The notes below the pieces were generated by a model. That model ran no database searches. It was not told the origin of the DNA and was given only the letters and a program-made list of their open reading frames with translations. This document shows, piece by piece, positions 1 through 8,447 of a stretch of 56,792 bases of DNA. The stretch is from IMG/VR virus record IMGVR_UViG_3300036906_000230, positions 1 through 56,792 of that record. The stretch is one strand, 5' to 3'. The first letter of the stretch is position 1; every line of letters starts with the position of its first letter. This DNA is from a virus. The position numbers were made by a program, and so were the translations under genes.

Positions 1-801
1 ATGAGCGACCGCGATCCCACCACCGAACAAGCGATCGAGGAAGTCGCGGAGATTCTCGCAAAGGCCTATTTGCGGCTCCTGGAGAAGCCTCCCGAAACAA
101 CTGCCGAGCCTGCGGGGCCGTCAAACACGGCGGAGAAGAAACGCGCGGCACCGTCAAAGCGGAAGAGTGACCAGAGGTCGAATGCGGAGCCTGTTCAACT
201 TCCCGAACCGTTGCCGGCGCCGCCTCAGGTATCGACCAGTGGCCGTCCAGCGGTACCGGAGTCCGTGCGCGCGGAGATTACCGAGAGGCTGCAGAAGCTT
301 GCAAAAATGAACTTGAGTGAGCTGCGCACAGAATACCAACGTGTCTTCAGCACCGCGCCGAGGTCCACCAATCGACAACATCTATTGCGCCGAGTAGCCT
401 GGGAGATCCAGGCTCAATCGGAAGGGCGTCTGCCGGAGGAGGTCCGAGAATATGCGTGCCGGATTGCCGAGCAGACGGACATGTTTCGGCGCATCGACGA
501 AGCTCTGCAGAAGAGGCGGGCGGCGCCAACTCCATCTGGATCGACAGTCGCCCCAAGACCAGCGCATCGAGCAAGGCACGGCCGAACCAAGCAGCGCGAC
601 CCGCGGATTCCGGCACCAGGATCGCTAATTATCGTCAAGCTCGGGCGTCAAACCGTGCGAGTAACAGTTCTCCAAGCTGGCTTCGAATATGCTGGCAAGC
701 AGTACCGGTCGCTGACTGCGGTTGCTCGGGAGGTGACGGGTCGGAATGTCAACGCCTACGAGTTCTTCGGTCTAGGATCGACAACTGAACCTACTGTATA
801 A
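1..801 (+). CDS. DUF2924 domain protein
   Basis: 266 residues starting with ATG at base 1. The first ~90 residues are low-complexity, rich in Pro, Lys and Glu. Residues ~95-150 carry the family signature (a Leu/Arg-rich helix leading to LLRRVAWEIQAQ). The C-terminal part has the small beta region GSLIIVKLGRQTVRVTV, then GFEYAGKQYRSL and the closing FFGL, all typical of DUF2924. The family is often found with phage and integrase genes, but its function is unknown. The stop overlaps the convergent integrase stop by 11 bases, so the two genes share a 3' end. The upstream context is outside the window, and a longer start cannot be excluded. Confidence 0.8.
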   Translation: MSDRDPTTEQAIEEVAEILAKAYLRLLEKPPETTAEPAGPSNTAEKKRAAPSKRKSDQRSNAEPVQLPEPLPAPPQVSTSGRPAVPESVRAEITERLQKLAKMNLSELRTEYQRVFSTAPRSTNRQHLLRRVAWEIQAQSEGRLPEEVREYACRIAEQTDMFRRIDEALQKRRAAPTPSGSTVAPRPAHRARHGRTKQRDPRIPAPGSLIIVKLGRQTVRVTVLQAGFEYAGKQYRSLTAVAREVTGRNVNAYEFFGLGSTTEPTV

Positions 802-1936
802 CGGCGGCTTCAACAACCATAGCCGTTTTCTGCTGCCGCTCGGCATTTTTCGCGCGCTTCTCGTCGGCCGCGTTCTGGCGCGCGGCGATTTCGTCGAGGG
901 CGCGCCGCTTCGCCTCCATCCGTACGTGGGAGTACCGGGAGAGCATGGCGCGAGAGACGTGGCCCGCGATGCTCATGATCACCTCATCGCCCGCGCCCGA
1001 TTCGGCAAGCTCCGTTACCAGCGTATGGCGGTTATCGTGCCACCGGCCGACGACCTTCGCCTTGTCGCGCACCTTCGTCCACGCCGTCCGCAACGTCGTT
1101 ACGGGGCGGGTGGGATCATTCGGTTGCCCCTTCCCCGCCGGGAAGACGTACCACTCCGGCTTGCATTCGCCGAACCGGCGGCTGTACCACGCGGCGTGCG
1201 CCTCAAGGGCGATCATGACCGTATCGTTCAGCGGGATCACCCGGCCCGTGCCTGCTTCGGTTTTTGACTTGCCCACTGTAAGCTGCTTCTTATGGACGAG
1301 GTCTACCTGCTGCCACCGGAGTTCCCGCAGTTCCTTGTCGCGCAGTCCGCAGTTCAAATCCAGCACGAGGGCGGGATACATGTTCTTGCTCCGCAGCTTT
1401 GCAGCCTCCGCGAGCATCCGCGCTTTCTCGTCGGCGGTGTAGGCTTTCCCCGGCGATGGCGGGGTCGCGAGCTTCATCGCCTTTTCGCGGCGCAACCTTC
1501 CCCGGATCAGATCTCCTTGGTCGCCGCAGAGCCGCAACAATAACAGTACTTCGTTGTTGATGCTCTTCGGGCCCGCCTTTTCCGCCAGCCGGGCAGTCTG
1601 GTAGCCCTTCACCACTGTCGGCGTGATTTCCACAACAAGCCTCTTGCCAAGGTGGTCTGTTATGTGGCCGAGGGCGTAAGCCGCGAATGTGGGCGATTCG
1701 TGCTTGGCCGTGTACTCGACCAGGAATTCGTCTGCCGCAAGCTGGATTGTCTTCCGCCTCTGTTCGCGCGATTCCTCTTCGATGACTTGGCTGTAGCTTT
1801 TCTCTAACCGCTCGCGTTGGACACGTTCCTCCTTAATTGCCTGTGCCTTGTTGGCAGTGCCGGTGGAGCCGCGGTGCCGCCGCCCATCCAGGAAGAACTC
1901 GTAATGGTAGAACTTGCCGTTCTTGAAAACACTCAT
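791..1936 (-). CDS. int: Tyrosine recombinase / phage integrase
   Basis: 381 residues. It catalyses site-specific integration and excision through a covalent 3'-phosphotyrosine. The N-terminal ~25 residues form the short beta region of phage integrases, followed by a SAM-like core-binding domain and the catalytic domain from ~165. Visible catalytic residues are R199 (GLRDKEL), a Lys at 223/225, H300 and R303 (WHDNRH), H326 (AGH) and nucleophile Y335 (SRYSH). I chose the ATG at 1936 because MSVFKNGKFYHYEF matches family starts; a TTG at 1990 overlapping the upstream stop would add 18 residues. It is the last gene of the leftward early operon, after an excisionase-like gene, which places one prophage end near it. 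No tRNA was seen beside it. Confidence 0.93.
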   Translation of the reverse strand: MSVFKNGKFYHYEFFLDGRRHRGSTGTANKAQAIKEERVQRERLEKSYSQVIEEESREQRRKTIQLAADEFLVEYTAKHESPTFAAYALGHITDHLGKRLVVEITPTVVKGYQTARLAEKAGPKSINNEVLLLLRLCGDQGDLIRGRLRREKAMKLATPPSPGKAYTADEKARMLAEAAKLRSKNMYPALVLDLNCGLRDKELRELRWQQVDLVHKKQLTVGKSKTEAGTGRVIPLNDTVMIALEAHAAWYSRRFGECKPEWYVFPAGKGQPNDPTRPVTTLRTAWTKVRDKAKVVGRWHDNRHTLVTELAESGAGDEVIMSIAGHVSRAMLSRYSHVRMEAKRRALDEIAARQNAADEKRAKNAERQQKTAMVVEAAVIQ

Positions 1937-1986
1937 GCGGCGGACTCTTTGCCTCGACCCCATGGGGGTCCAGTGTCGCGAGACAG

Positions 1987-2274
1987 TCAAGTCGAAGATT
2001 TGCGCGGCCGGCCTGGTCGGGCACGAGTCTGATTATCGGGCTCGACGCCACCGCCGCCACCAGGCTGCGATTCCAGAAACACCGTGATGTCGCCCATCCT
2101 GTATCGAATCGTCGTGCCATTGATGCGCCGGAAGGGGCAGCCGATATTCAGCCGGCGCTCCCTCTGCAGCACCTTCACGCTGCAGCCGCGGATTGCGGCG
2201 TATACGCGCTCATCGACCCAGGCCCAGGGAACCGAGGACACCTTCGTCAGATCGACGACTTCGGGGGCGCTCAT
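1987..2274 (-). CDS. Excisionase-like small HTH protein
   Basis: 95 residues. An N-terminal winged-helix-like segment (VDERVYAAIRGCSVKVLQRE, then RRINGTTIRYRMGDI) resembles MerR/excisionase-type DNA-binding proteins, which recognise DNA arms beside att sites. The tail is Gly/Pro/Arg-rich. The start overlaps the helicase stop as ATGA, and the integrase follows directly. The pairing with an integrase is the main argument for an excisionase or directionality-factor role. Sequence similarity alone would only support a small HTH DNA-binding protein. Confidence 0.6.
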   Translation of the reverse strand: MSAPEVVDLTKVSSVPWAWVDERVYAAIRGCSVKVLQRERRLNIGCPFRRINGTTIRYRMGDITVFLESQPGGGGGVEPDNQTRARPGRPRKSST

Positions 2275-3965
2275 ATCGCTACCGCCATACCGGTCTCGCG
2301 TTGGCAGAGATAGAGCTTCTCGCGCGTGCGCGTCACGCCCACGTAGAACTGCCGGATGACGGAGTCGCGCGCCGCGCCGCCGCGTGCGTACTGCGCGTCG
2401 CCCGCCTGCGAGAGGTCCGGAAAGAGATACACAACGTCGGCCTGGCCCCCCTTCACCGAGTGGATGGTCCCAACGATCGCCTTCGGCGTTTCAAAGAGAG
2501 CGCGCGGGCCCCGCCTGGCGGCTATGTCGGCGGGAAACTGGGACCGCGCATGGACGTCGGCGGTGACGTGATCGCGCCACCACTGGAGCAGCACCCGGTA
2601 GTCGCCCTCGTAAGCTTCCAGCAGAGAATCGAGCGCGGGGCGTTCGAAGAGATCGTCGAAGGCATCGCTGCTCACCGGATCCTCGCCGGCATAGCCCGCG
2701 AGCTTCTTCTTCGCTCCATGGCGCAGCACGCCCTTCGATTGAAGGCACTCTGCCCATTGACCCAGATCGCCGTGCGTCCACGGGCGGGCGTCGTCTCCCC
2801 ACCCCGGATGCGCCACGAGCAGCGCGGCGATCCGGTTGACCGTCGAACCGCGCCGGCCCGCGCGGATCGGATTCCAGAAGCCATTGCTGCGGCGGTACGG
2901 GTTGTGGAAAGGCACGCCATTCTTCCGAAGGACGGAAACGAGCGGGCGCAACATATAGGAGCACGACGCCAGGAACATCACGGTTTGGCCGCGCTCCATA
3001 TGCTCGTTGGCGCTTTTGAGAATGAAATACTCGGGGGAGCCATACGATCCTCGGGTAAGCCGCTCCACGCCGCCGGCCTCGCTGCGCGCCAGGTATTCCT
3101 TCTCCTGGCGGCGAGTCACCTGCTGGATCAGCCCGTTCGCCAGCCGGTGGACCGACTGTGGGACGCGGTATGACTGCTTCAAGATGATCTTGTGATCGAG
3201 GGGAATTTCGGGATCGAGCATGGCTTCCGGCGTGGCGCCCGTGAACGAATAGATCGTCTGATCGTCGTCGCCTGCCACGATGAAGTACTCGGCGCGCCGG
3301 CCCCACTTCCGGATCAGCGTCAACTGCATTTTGTTGAGATCCTGCGCCTCGTCGGCGAAGATCACGGACGGATTCTTCGGTGCGGTGTAGACGTCGCGAA
3401 GGCAGGCGTCGATCAAGTCGGTGAAGTCGAGCAGCCCGTTCGCCTGCTTGTACGTGCTCCACTGCTGTTCGAATTCCCGCAGCATGACCGGCCAAAGATC
3501 GCGCGACAGCATCATGCCGCGGAACCGCGACAACTGGGCAAGGAGTTCGTCGCCCCGCTTCTCCAGGTCGTCGCTCTCGTCTTCGGCGGTCTCTTCCCCG
3601 TCGAGCTTCGTGTGCTTCTTCACCGGCGTGATGGCGAGGTGCGGGTTGTCGCGGTTCCATTCTTCCACGTTCGCCTCCGCGATCTCCGGACCTCCCAGCG
3701 CGTGGAAGCAATGAGAGTGCAGCGTGCCTACCCTGTCCGGATCGACGGGGAGGTCGCGGCCGGCGAGCTCATGGGCGGCGGCGCGCGAAAAGGAAGTGAC
3801 CAGGATCGCGTTCGAGCCATACCGCTCGACGGCGCGCCGAATCTGGCGGGTGAGGTTGGTGGTTTTGCCCGTGCCTGGTGGTCCGAAGATCCTGTATTCC
3901 GAAGTTTCCTCGTGGTCCTGCTGGCCGATTCCCTCGAGGGTGCCGGTGGCGTCGGCGTTACTCAT
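2271..3965 (-). CDS. UvrD/Rep-type superfamily 1 helicase
   Basis: 564 residues from the ATG at 3965, which overlaps the primase stop by 8 bases. SF1A motifs appear in order: Walker A GPPGTGKT (28-35), DEAQD, the motif III region VAGDDDQTIYSFTG, motif IV KQSYRVP, motif V GTIHSVKGGQADVVY and motif VI YVGVTRTREKLYL. The family couples ATP hydrolysis to 3'-5' unwinding of DNA. The protein is shorter than host UvrD (~700 residues), as expected for a phage replication helicase. It follows a primase-like gene, so a replication-fork role is likely. A reading frame continues upstream to 4052 but overlaps the primase. Confidence 0.9.
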   Translation of the reverse strand: MSNADATGTLEGIGQQDHEETSEYRIFGPPGTGKTTNLTRQIRRAVERYGSNAILVTSFSRAAAHELAGRDLPVDPDRVGTLHSHCFHALGGPEIAEANVEEWNRDNPHLAITPVKKHTKLDGEETAEDESDDLEKRGDELLAQLSRFRGMMLSRDLWPVMLREFEQQWSTYKQANGLLDFTDLIDACLRDVYTAPKNPSVIFADEAQDLNKMQLTLIRKWGRRAEYFIVAGDDDQTIYSFTGATPEAMLDPEIPLDHKIILKQSYRVPQSVHRLANGLIQQVTRRQEKEYLARSEAGGVERLTRGSYGSPEYFILKSANEHMERGQTVMFLASCSYMLRPLVSVLRKNGVPFHNPYRRSNGFWNPIRAGRRGSTVNRIAALLVAHPGWGDDARPWTHGDLGQWAECLQSKGVLRHGAKKKLAGYAGEDPVSSDAFDDLFERPALDSLLEAYEGDYRVLLQWWRDHVTADVHARSQFPADIAARRGPRALFETPKAIVGTIHSVKGGQADVVYLFPDLSQAGDAQYARGGAARDSVIRQFYVGVTRTREKLYLCQRETGMAVAI

Positions 3966-5745
3966 GGCGCGACTCCTTGTTGGTCGAGTAATCAGCCGGA
4001 TCGAATTCCTCCGGCAGCACCCACCTCGATTGCTCTTTGAATTTCGCTCCACGATGCCGCATGCTTTTTGCGCCCAGCGCCGAGAGCATCCCGGCCACGG
4101 CTTTGACCGAAAGCGCCTGGAACGTGGTCTTGTTGACGTACACCTGGAGATCGCCAGCGCAGACTGTGATCTTCCCGTCGATCACCATGGGCCTGCGCTG
4201 GTCCTGAATACGCTGGTCCTCGACGGACGGGATGAAGCCAGTCTCGGAGAGGTAATGCTGCAAATACATCCGGGCGGCACCTTCCCACTCGACTTCTTCA
4301 GTGCCTTCTTCGATCTGGCAGGCGTCAAGAAGCATCTGCGCCAACTGGTCCCAATGCTTGGGCTTCAGCTTCACAATCAATCTGCCCACCGTGGCTGCGA
4401 TGGCGACCCGTACGGCATCCTGGGAAATGAGCTTTACCACGGAAGGGAACTCGATCTTCCCCTCCGCCAGTTCCATCCGGTACTGAGGCTCCTTGCCGGT
4501 GATCTTGATGAGGCGCAGCACCCGGATTCCGAGGACCTGCGACACCTTTTCGCACAGCTTCGCCCTGGCGCGCGCCGGATCGAGGGTGGCGTTCTGCTTC
4601 GGCTGGCCGTTCTCCGGCGCGCCTGAGGCACCCTGTTCGCCAGAGGGGCCGGTCTGTGCCGATCCGGGCGGCGCCGGGAGTGCGGGCGCTGGGACGCCAG
4701 GAGTTCCGAGTGGCGCGGCGAATGGGTCTATTCCTTGGACCCGCCTCGCCGCCTTCGTGATGGTCCGCTGAAAGTAGTCAACCCTGGTGCGAGGCCTCTG
4801 GCCGTGAAGATGGCGGTGGTGGATGATGAGATCGACGATCTGGCCTTCGGAAAGGCTGGCATCCAAACCGAAGCACGCCAGGGCGAGATCGTAACCGCTC
4901 TGGCTTTGGTCCTTCAGGTCGTGCCTCTGGCGATTCCAAGTGTTCCGGAATCGCATTCCCGCGACGTCGCCGCAGTTGGCCCACGCCTCAATCACGTCAT
5001 CAGGAATCCGTGCGTTCAGATCGATGACCAGGGGCTTGTCCGCGAACCGTTCGGCCCACTGTCGCGAGGCCTTCTCATCGGCTTCTGGATCGGGGATCGC
5101 GGCGTCGTCCAGGAATTCTTCGAAGTCCGAGATGTTGTATCGGCGGTCGGTAAAGGAGTAAAGCTCGACCGGTTTCGGATGCGCGCCGTCCTTGAAGTTG
5201 GTGGTGGACGGCAGGCGCAACACGCGCGCCAGGTCGGAAAGCCGATCATATGCCCAGCCGTGCGTCGCGGCGGTCAACTGCAACATGGTGTGCCACCGCG
5301 TTACGACGCGAGCCACGTCCTCGCGGTCCTCCTCGCCATCGAAGATGTACGGCTCCTTGAACAGCCACCAGCAGTGCAGGCCATTGCCGGTCGCGATAAT
5401 GATCGTGGGCGGCATCGAAGCGGGCAGGATGGCGAGGGCCTGCTGAACGGTCTGCGGGAGCGCCTTCTTGCTGTGCGCGTCGGACAGGAGATCCAAATCC
5501 GACCACATGCCGGTCAACCCGGTGATCTCTTCCGAGGCACACCGGTGCGTGGGCCCGTGGTCCTTACCGGCCAGCCCGACGCCGACGTACACGTCCCTGC
5601 CGCCGTTGACGGACCCCACGTATTCGGCCGCGGAGCCAACGCTGGTGAACCACCGCGACCGCTTATCGGGGTGCGTCCATATAAGGATGTGATGATCTTC
5701 GGGCTTCTCCTGCCAAAGTTGATTGAGGAATTCAAGCGGGGTCAT
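3958..5745 (-). CDS. AEP/RepB-type DNA primase
   Basis: 595 residues. The N-terminal ~230 residues look like an archaeo-eukaryotic primase domain of the RepB/prim-pol type: an acidic metal motif SDLDLL, the GNGLHCWWLFKEP strand-turn, and DLARVLRLPSTTNFKDG. A Pro/Ala/Gly-rich linker lies near residue 350. The C-terminal ~170 residues, with many Arg and Lys, look like winged helices. It probably lays down primers for phage replication. It sits directly before the UvrD-like helicase with overlapping ends (ATGAGTAA). The exact primase subfamily is my judgement from motif layout. Confidence 0.75.
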   Translation of the reverse strand: MTPLEFLNQLWQEKPEDHHILIWTHPDKRSRWFTSVGSAAEYVGSVNGGRDVYVGVGLAGKDHGPTHRCASEEITGLTGMWSDLDLLSDAHSKKALPQTVQQALAILPASMPPTIIIATGNGLHCWWLFKEPYIFDGEEDREDVARVVTRWHTMLQLTAATHGWAYDRLSDLARVLRLPSTTNFKDGAHPKPVELYSFTDRRYNISDFEEFLDDAAIPDPEADEKASRQWAERFADKPLVIDLNARIPDDVIEAWANCGDVAGMRFRNTWNRQRHDLKDQSQSGYDLALACFGLDASLSEGQIVDLIIHHRHLHGQRPRTRVDYFQRTITKAARRVQGIDPFAAPLGTPGVPAPALPAPPGSAQTGPSGEQGASGAPENGQPKQNATLDPARARAKLCEKVSQVLGIRVLRLIKITGKEPQYRMELAEGKIEFPSVVKLISQDAVRVAIAATVGRLIVKLKPKHWDQLAQMLLDACQIEEGTEEVEWEGAARMYLQHYLSETGFIPSVEDQRIQDQRRPMVIDGKITVCAGDLQVYVNKTTFQALSVKAVAGMLSALGAKSMRHRGAKFKEQSRWVLPEEFDPADYSTNKESRHE

Positions 5746-5969
5746 TTGGTCAACTCCCGGCAGCGGATCGCCTCCTCGATCAACCGCTTCTCATGCGACC
5801 AATCCGAAAGCGCCAGCAGCAGCCCTTGGAGATCGGCGTGGCCGGCACGGAGCAGGGCTTCAATCGCGGCAATCTCGGCGTCGCAGCGGGCGAGGTCGTC
5901 CAAGTCAGCCATTCGCCGCCTCCGCGCGGGCTTCTTGGCCAGATGAATCCCCGACATTGCCGCTTCCAT
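5742..5969 (-). CDS. Small helical hypothetical protein
   Basis: 75 residues, basic N-terminus (KKPARRRR) and then a predicted helical hairpin rich in Leu, Ala and Glu. I do not recognise a family. The 3' end overlaps the primase start as ATGA. The 5' end overlaps the preceding gene by 65 bases, more than elsewhere in the operon. A second in-frame ATG at residue 5 shortens the overlap slightly. Packing in the replication operon supports that it is translated. Confidence 0.55.
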   Translation of the reverse strand: MEAAMSGIHLAKKPARRRRMADLDDLARCDAEIAAIEALLRAGHADLQGLLLALSDWSHEKRLIEEAIRCRELTK

Positions 5970-6414
5970 TTCTCTTTCCTTCGGCGCGCCAACCGTTCAC
6001 TGGCGCGCCGTACCAGAACTCTGCCGTCCGAATCGCGTGCCCCAGGAAGGGCGAGGCAAAATCGCGCCGCCGGCCGTTGGCTTTCCGCGATCCCACATGC
6101 ATCAACCAGCGGTCGCCATCGCGCACGAGCCACACCAGAGTGCCGCCGCAAGTCCCGGTAACACATGTGGCGTCGGCAGGGATTGGCGTTTGCTCGACGG
6201 CTACCGACTCGACGCTGATCGGCCGCGAAGCGACCCATTTCGCGTATGGGATGAATTTGTCATCGACCCACACGTGGAGTAGAGCATCCGCATCTTCGTA
6301 CGGCGCGTCGGCTGGCACGTCTGCCAGCGTGATCAGGCGGGCCGAGACCGTGTTTCCGGCCTCGCGTTCCTGACGCGCTTCGCGCATGGCCGCACGGCTG
6401 TAAAAGCCGTTCAT
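5905..6414 (-). CDS. Phage hypothetical protein, early operon
   Basis: 169 residues. The N-terminus MNGFYSRAAMREARQEREAG is followed by a mixed alpha/beta stretch with two Cys close together (TCVTGTCGG) and a basic C-terminus. I do not recognise a domain. It starts with ATGA overlap on the cytosine methylase stop and overlaps the next gene, so it belongs to the coupled early operon. Confidence 0.65.
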   Translation of the reverse strand: MNGFYSRAAMREARQEREAGNTVSARLITLADVPADAPYEDADALLHVWVDDKFIPYAKWVASRPISVESVAVEQTPIPADATCVTGTCGGTLVWLVRDGDRWLMHVGSRKANGRRRDFASPFLGHAIRTAEFWYGAPVNGWRAEGKRNGSGNVGDSSGQEARAEAANG

Positions 6415-7928
6415 GCCGCCTCCGTGAGGACGCGGTCGACGTGGTCAATGCGCTGGCCGATCCAGCGCATGACCGGAACTGCCATGGAGTTGCCGATTGC
6501 CTTGTACCGGGGCCCGTCCGGAGTGGCGCCCAATCGAATGGCTTCCTCGATCGGGATTCCCAAATAGCAGGCCATCTCCTCGATCTCTTCCGCGCGGAGT
6601 CTCTGCCGGTAGTTCGGGATAAGCGTCCAGTCGTCGGGAAATCCCTGCAGCCGCTCGCACTCGCGCGGTGTGAGCCTTCTGACGGCGATCCACGTGGCCA
6701 ACAGCGGTGCGCCGTCGCCCCGGCCGGAACTCCCCGACTGCGCCTTCAATGGCGGGGCGACGACATCGGGCGCGCCGCGACCGTTGCGCGCGAAGCGGGA
6801 CTCGAAGACCATGGGGACGCCGATGTTGCCGCCATCGGTGGCCAGGATCGGCGGTGTCACCTCGCGTGGAACGAACCCGTCCTGGCCGCAGCCGCGGAAT
6901 GCCACCGCGATCTGTCCGCCCGCGTTCGGATGCGAGGCGTCGTGGCCCATGGCACGCAGCGTCGGCGCAAGGTCGTCCATGGCATCGGCGCCATGGTCCT
7001 TGCACGAGAACGCGATTGGTACCAGCAGGTTGGATTCGGCGTCCTGCTGAGTCGCACTGCCCGCCGCCTTACCGTTTGAGTTCAACGTTCCACAGGGTTC
7101 GCAAACCGGGAGGATGGGAATGCCGCGCCCGCTGCCGTCCTCCGTTGCGTCGAATCCCTCGCCACGGAGTGTATGCGCGACGAGGTTGTGGTGCTCGTTG
7201 CCGCTGGGCCCGCTGGTCCGCTTGGCCCACTTCGCGCTTACGGAGTGCTGGACGACTTCGGCGGGGAGGATGTGGCCGGCCTGGGCTTGCTTTGGATCGC
7301 CGCCACACGTTCCAAGGCTGTTCGCAGTGATGGCGGTAACGACCTCCCGCGGCTTCCGGCGCGGCGCAAGATCCCGGCGCAGGCTTTCGCGCTCAAAAAG
7401 TACCGCAGCGGCAGCCTGCCATGCTCCAGCAAATCCAACAACGAAGACGCGGCGGCGGCGCTGGGGCACTCCGAAGTGCTGAGCGTCCAGAATTCGGTAA
7501 GCGGTCCCATACCCGAGTTGAGCCAGGGTCCGGAGGATGGTTCCAAACGTCCGTCCTGAGTCGATCGACAGCACACCAGGGACGTTCTCCCAGACGACCC
7601 ACCGAGGTCGAAGGCGCTTAACAGCGCCGAGGAATTCCAGCGTGAGGTTGCCACGCGGGTCATCCATTCCAAGCCGGTGGCCCGCGACGCTAAAGGCCTG
7701 GCAGGGAGTTCCTCCGACGAGAAGCTCAACTGGAGTTGTTCCGATGCGCCTGAGCCAGTGCCCCCGAATCGCCGTGAAATCGCCAAGGTTCTTTACCTCC
7801 GGATAGCGGTGCGCCAGGACCGCGCGCGCGAACGGATCGATCTCGGCGAACCACGCGGGGCGCCAGCCCAGGCTGTGCCAGGCGACGGTGGCCGCTTCGA
7901 TGCCCGAGCACACCGACCCGTAGGTCAC
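6411..7928 (-). CDS. C5 cytosine DNA methyltransferase
   Basis: 505 residues, GTG start overlapping the VRR-NUC stop as GTGA. Motif I is GSVCSGIEAATVAWHSLG near the N-terminus. The catalytic Cys is C76 in GGTPCQAFS, and motif VI is WENVPG near 113. QHFGVPQRRRRVFVVGF forms motif VIII. A long variable target-recognition region fills ~200-400, with motif X (YKAIGNSMAVPVMRWIG) near the end. It transfers methyl from AdoMet to cytosine C5. As an early phage gene without a partner nuclease, the likely role is protecting phage DNA from host restriction. The recognition sequence cannot be read from the protein. Confidence 0.92.
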   Translation of the reverse strand: MTYGSVCSGIEAATVAWHSLGWRPAWFAEIDPFARAVLAHRYPEVKNLGDFTAIRGHWLRRIGTTPVELLVGGTPCQAFSVAGHRLGMDDPRGNLTLEFLGAVKRLRPRWVVWENVPGVLSIDSGRTFGTILRTLAQLGYGTAYRILDAQHFGVPQRRRRVFVVGFAGAWQAAAAVLFERESLRRDLAPRRKPREVVTAITANSLGTCGGDPKQAQAGHILPAEVVQHSVSAKWAKRTSGPSGNEHHNLVAHTLRGEGFDATEDGSGRGIPILPVCEPCGTLNSNGKAAGSATQQDAESNLLVPIAFSCKDHGADAMDDLAPTLRAMGHDASHPNAGGQIAVAFRGCGQDGFVPREVTPPILATDGGNIGVPMVFESRFARNGRGAPDVVAPPLKAQSGSSGRGDGAPLLATWIAVRRLTPRECERLQGFPDDWTLIPNYRQRLRAEEIEEMACYLGIPIEEAIRLGATPDGPRYKAIGNSMAVPVMRWIGQRIDHVDRVLTEAA

Positions 7929-8251
7929 GACGCCTCCGTTTCGACCGGCCGCCCCAAACCGAGAATGACCAGAGCCTCCTCAACACTGCGCGCCACGCCG
8001 GTGATCGCGCCCGCCGCTTTCCATTCCATGAGCCTCTGCGTCTGGAGCTCGGTCAACTGCGACGACGAATCGTTGGGCCGCTTCACCTCGATCTCGAAAT
8101 GGCGCCCGTTGATGGTGCCGTAAAGGTCGGGGTCGCCGGCCATCCCCATCGCGGTACCGTGGCGCTTCCGGACGACCACGTGCGGCCTGCTCTTCAGCGT
8201 TTTGATGATCCTGGTAACGATGGCCTTTTCAAGAACGGCTTGGTGCTTCAT
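7925..8251 (-). CDS. VRR-NUC domain nuclease
   Basis: 108 residues from the ATG at 8251, with the strong Shine-Dalgarno sequence GGGGGAGG six bases upstream. The PD-(D/E)xK core is visible as GDPDLYG followed by HFEIEVKRP, the pattern of VRR-NUC nucleases. Phages often carry such a stand-alone nuclease with an SNF2 helicase, and one is present in this operon (13.5-15.2 kb); together they may process branched DNA. It overlaps the zinc-ribbon gene by 23 bases and the methylase by 4. Confidence 0.85.
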   Translation of the reverse strand: MKHQAVLEKAIVTRIIKTLKSRPHVVVRKRHGTAMGMAGDPDLYGTINGRHFEIEVKRPNDSSSQLTELQTQRLMEWKAAGAITGVARSVEEALVILGLGRPVETEAS

Positions 8252-8447
8252 GGCTTGCCTCCCCCATTTCCCGTGCACCGACAACCTGTTCGCGCATCCG
8301 CCCAAACTGCACCACCGACCGCCGCCGCGCCCCGCACTTCGTGCAGGTCTGCACGTCGACGTTGGCTTGGCCTTGGAACGCGGGCCACCGGCGCGGAAAA
8401 CTCCAGCGATGCCGGCAAAGCGAACTGGGGAGCGCGGCGAACTTCAT
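8229..8447 (-). CDS. Small zinc-ribbon-like protein
   Basis: 72 residues. Cys and His residues near the N-terminus (LCRHRW) and the pair CTKCGARRR suggest a small zinc-binding fold. The start codon follows the previous stop with no gap (TAGATG), a strong sign of coupled translation. I see no more specific family. Its tail overlaps the VRR-NUC start. Confidence 0.6.
   Translation of the reverse strand: MKFAALPSSLCRHRWSFPRRWPAFQGQANVDVQTCTKCGARRRSVVQFGRMREQVVGAREMGEASHEAPSRS

Noticed and set aside
1-2274. attL core or tRNA gene near the integrase
   Set aside because: No tRNA-like cloverleaf was seen and no direct repeat shared with the 50-53 kb region could be found by eye.
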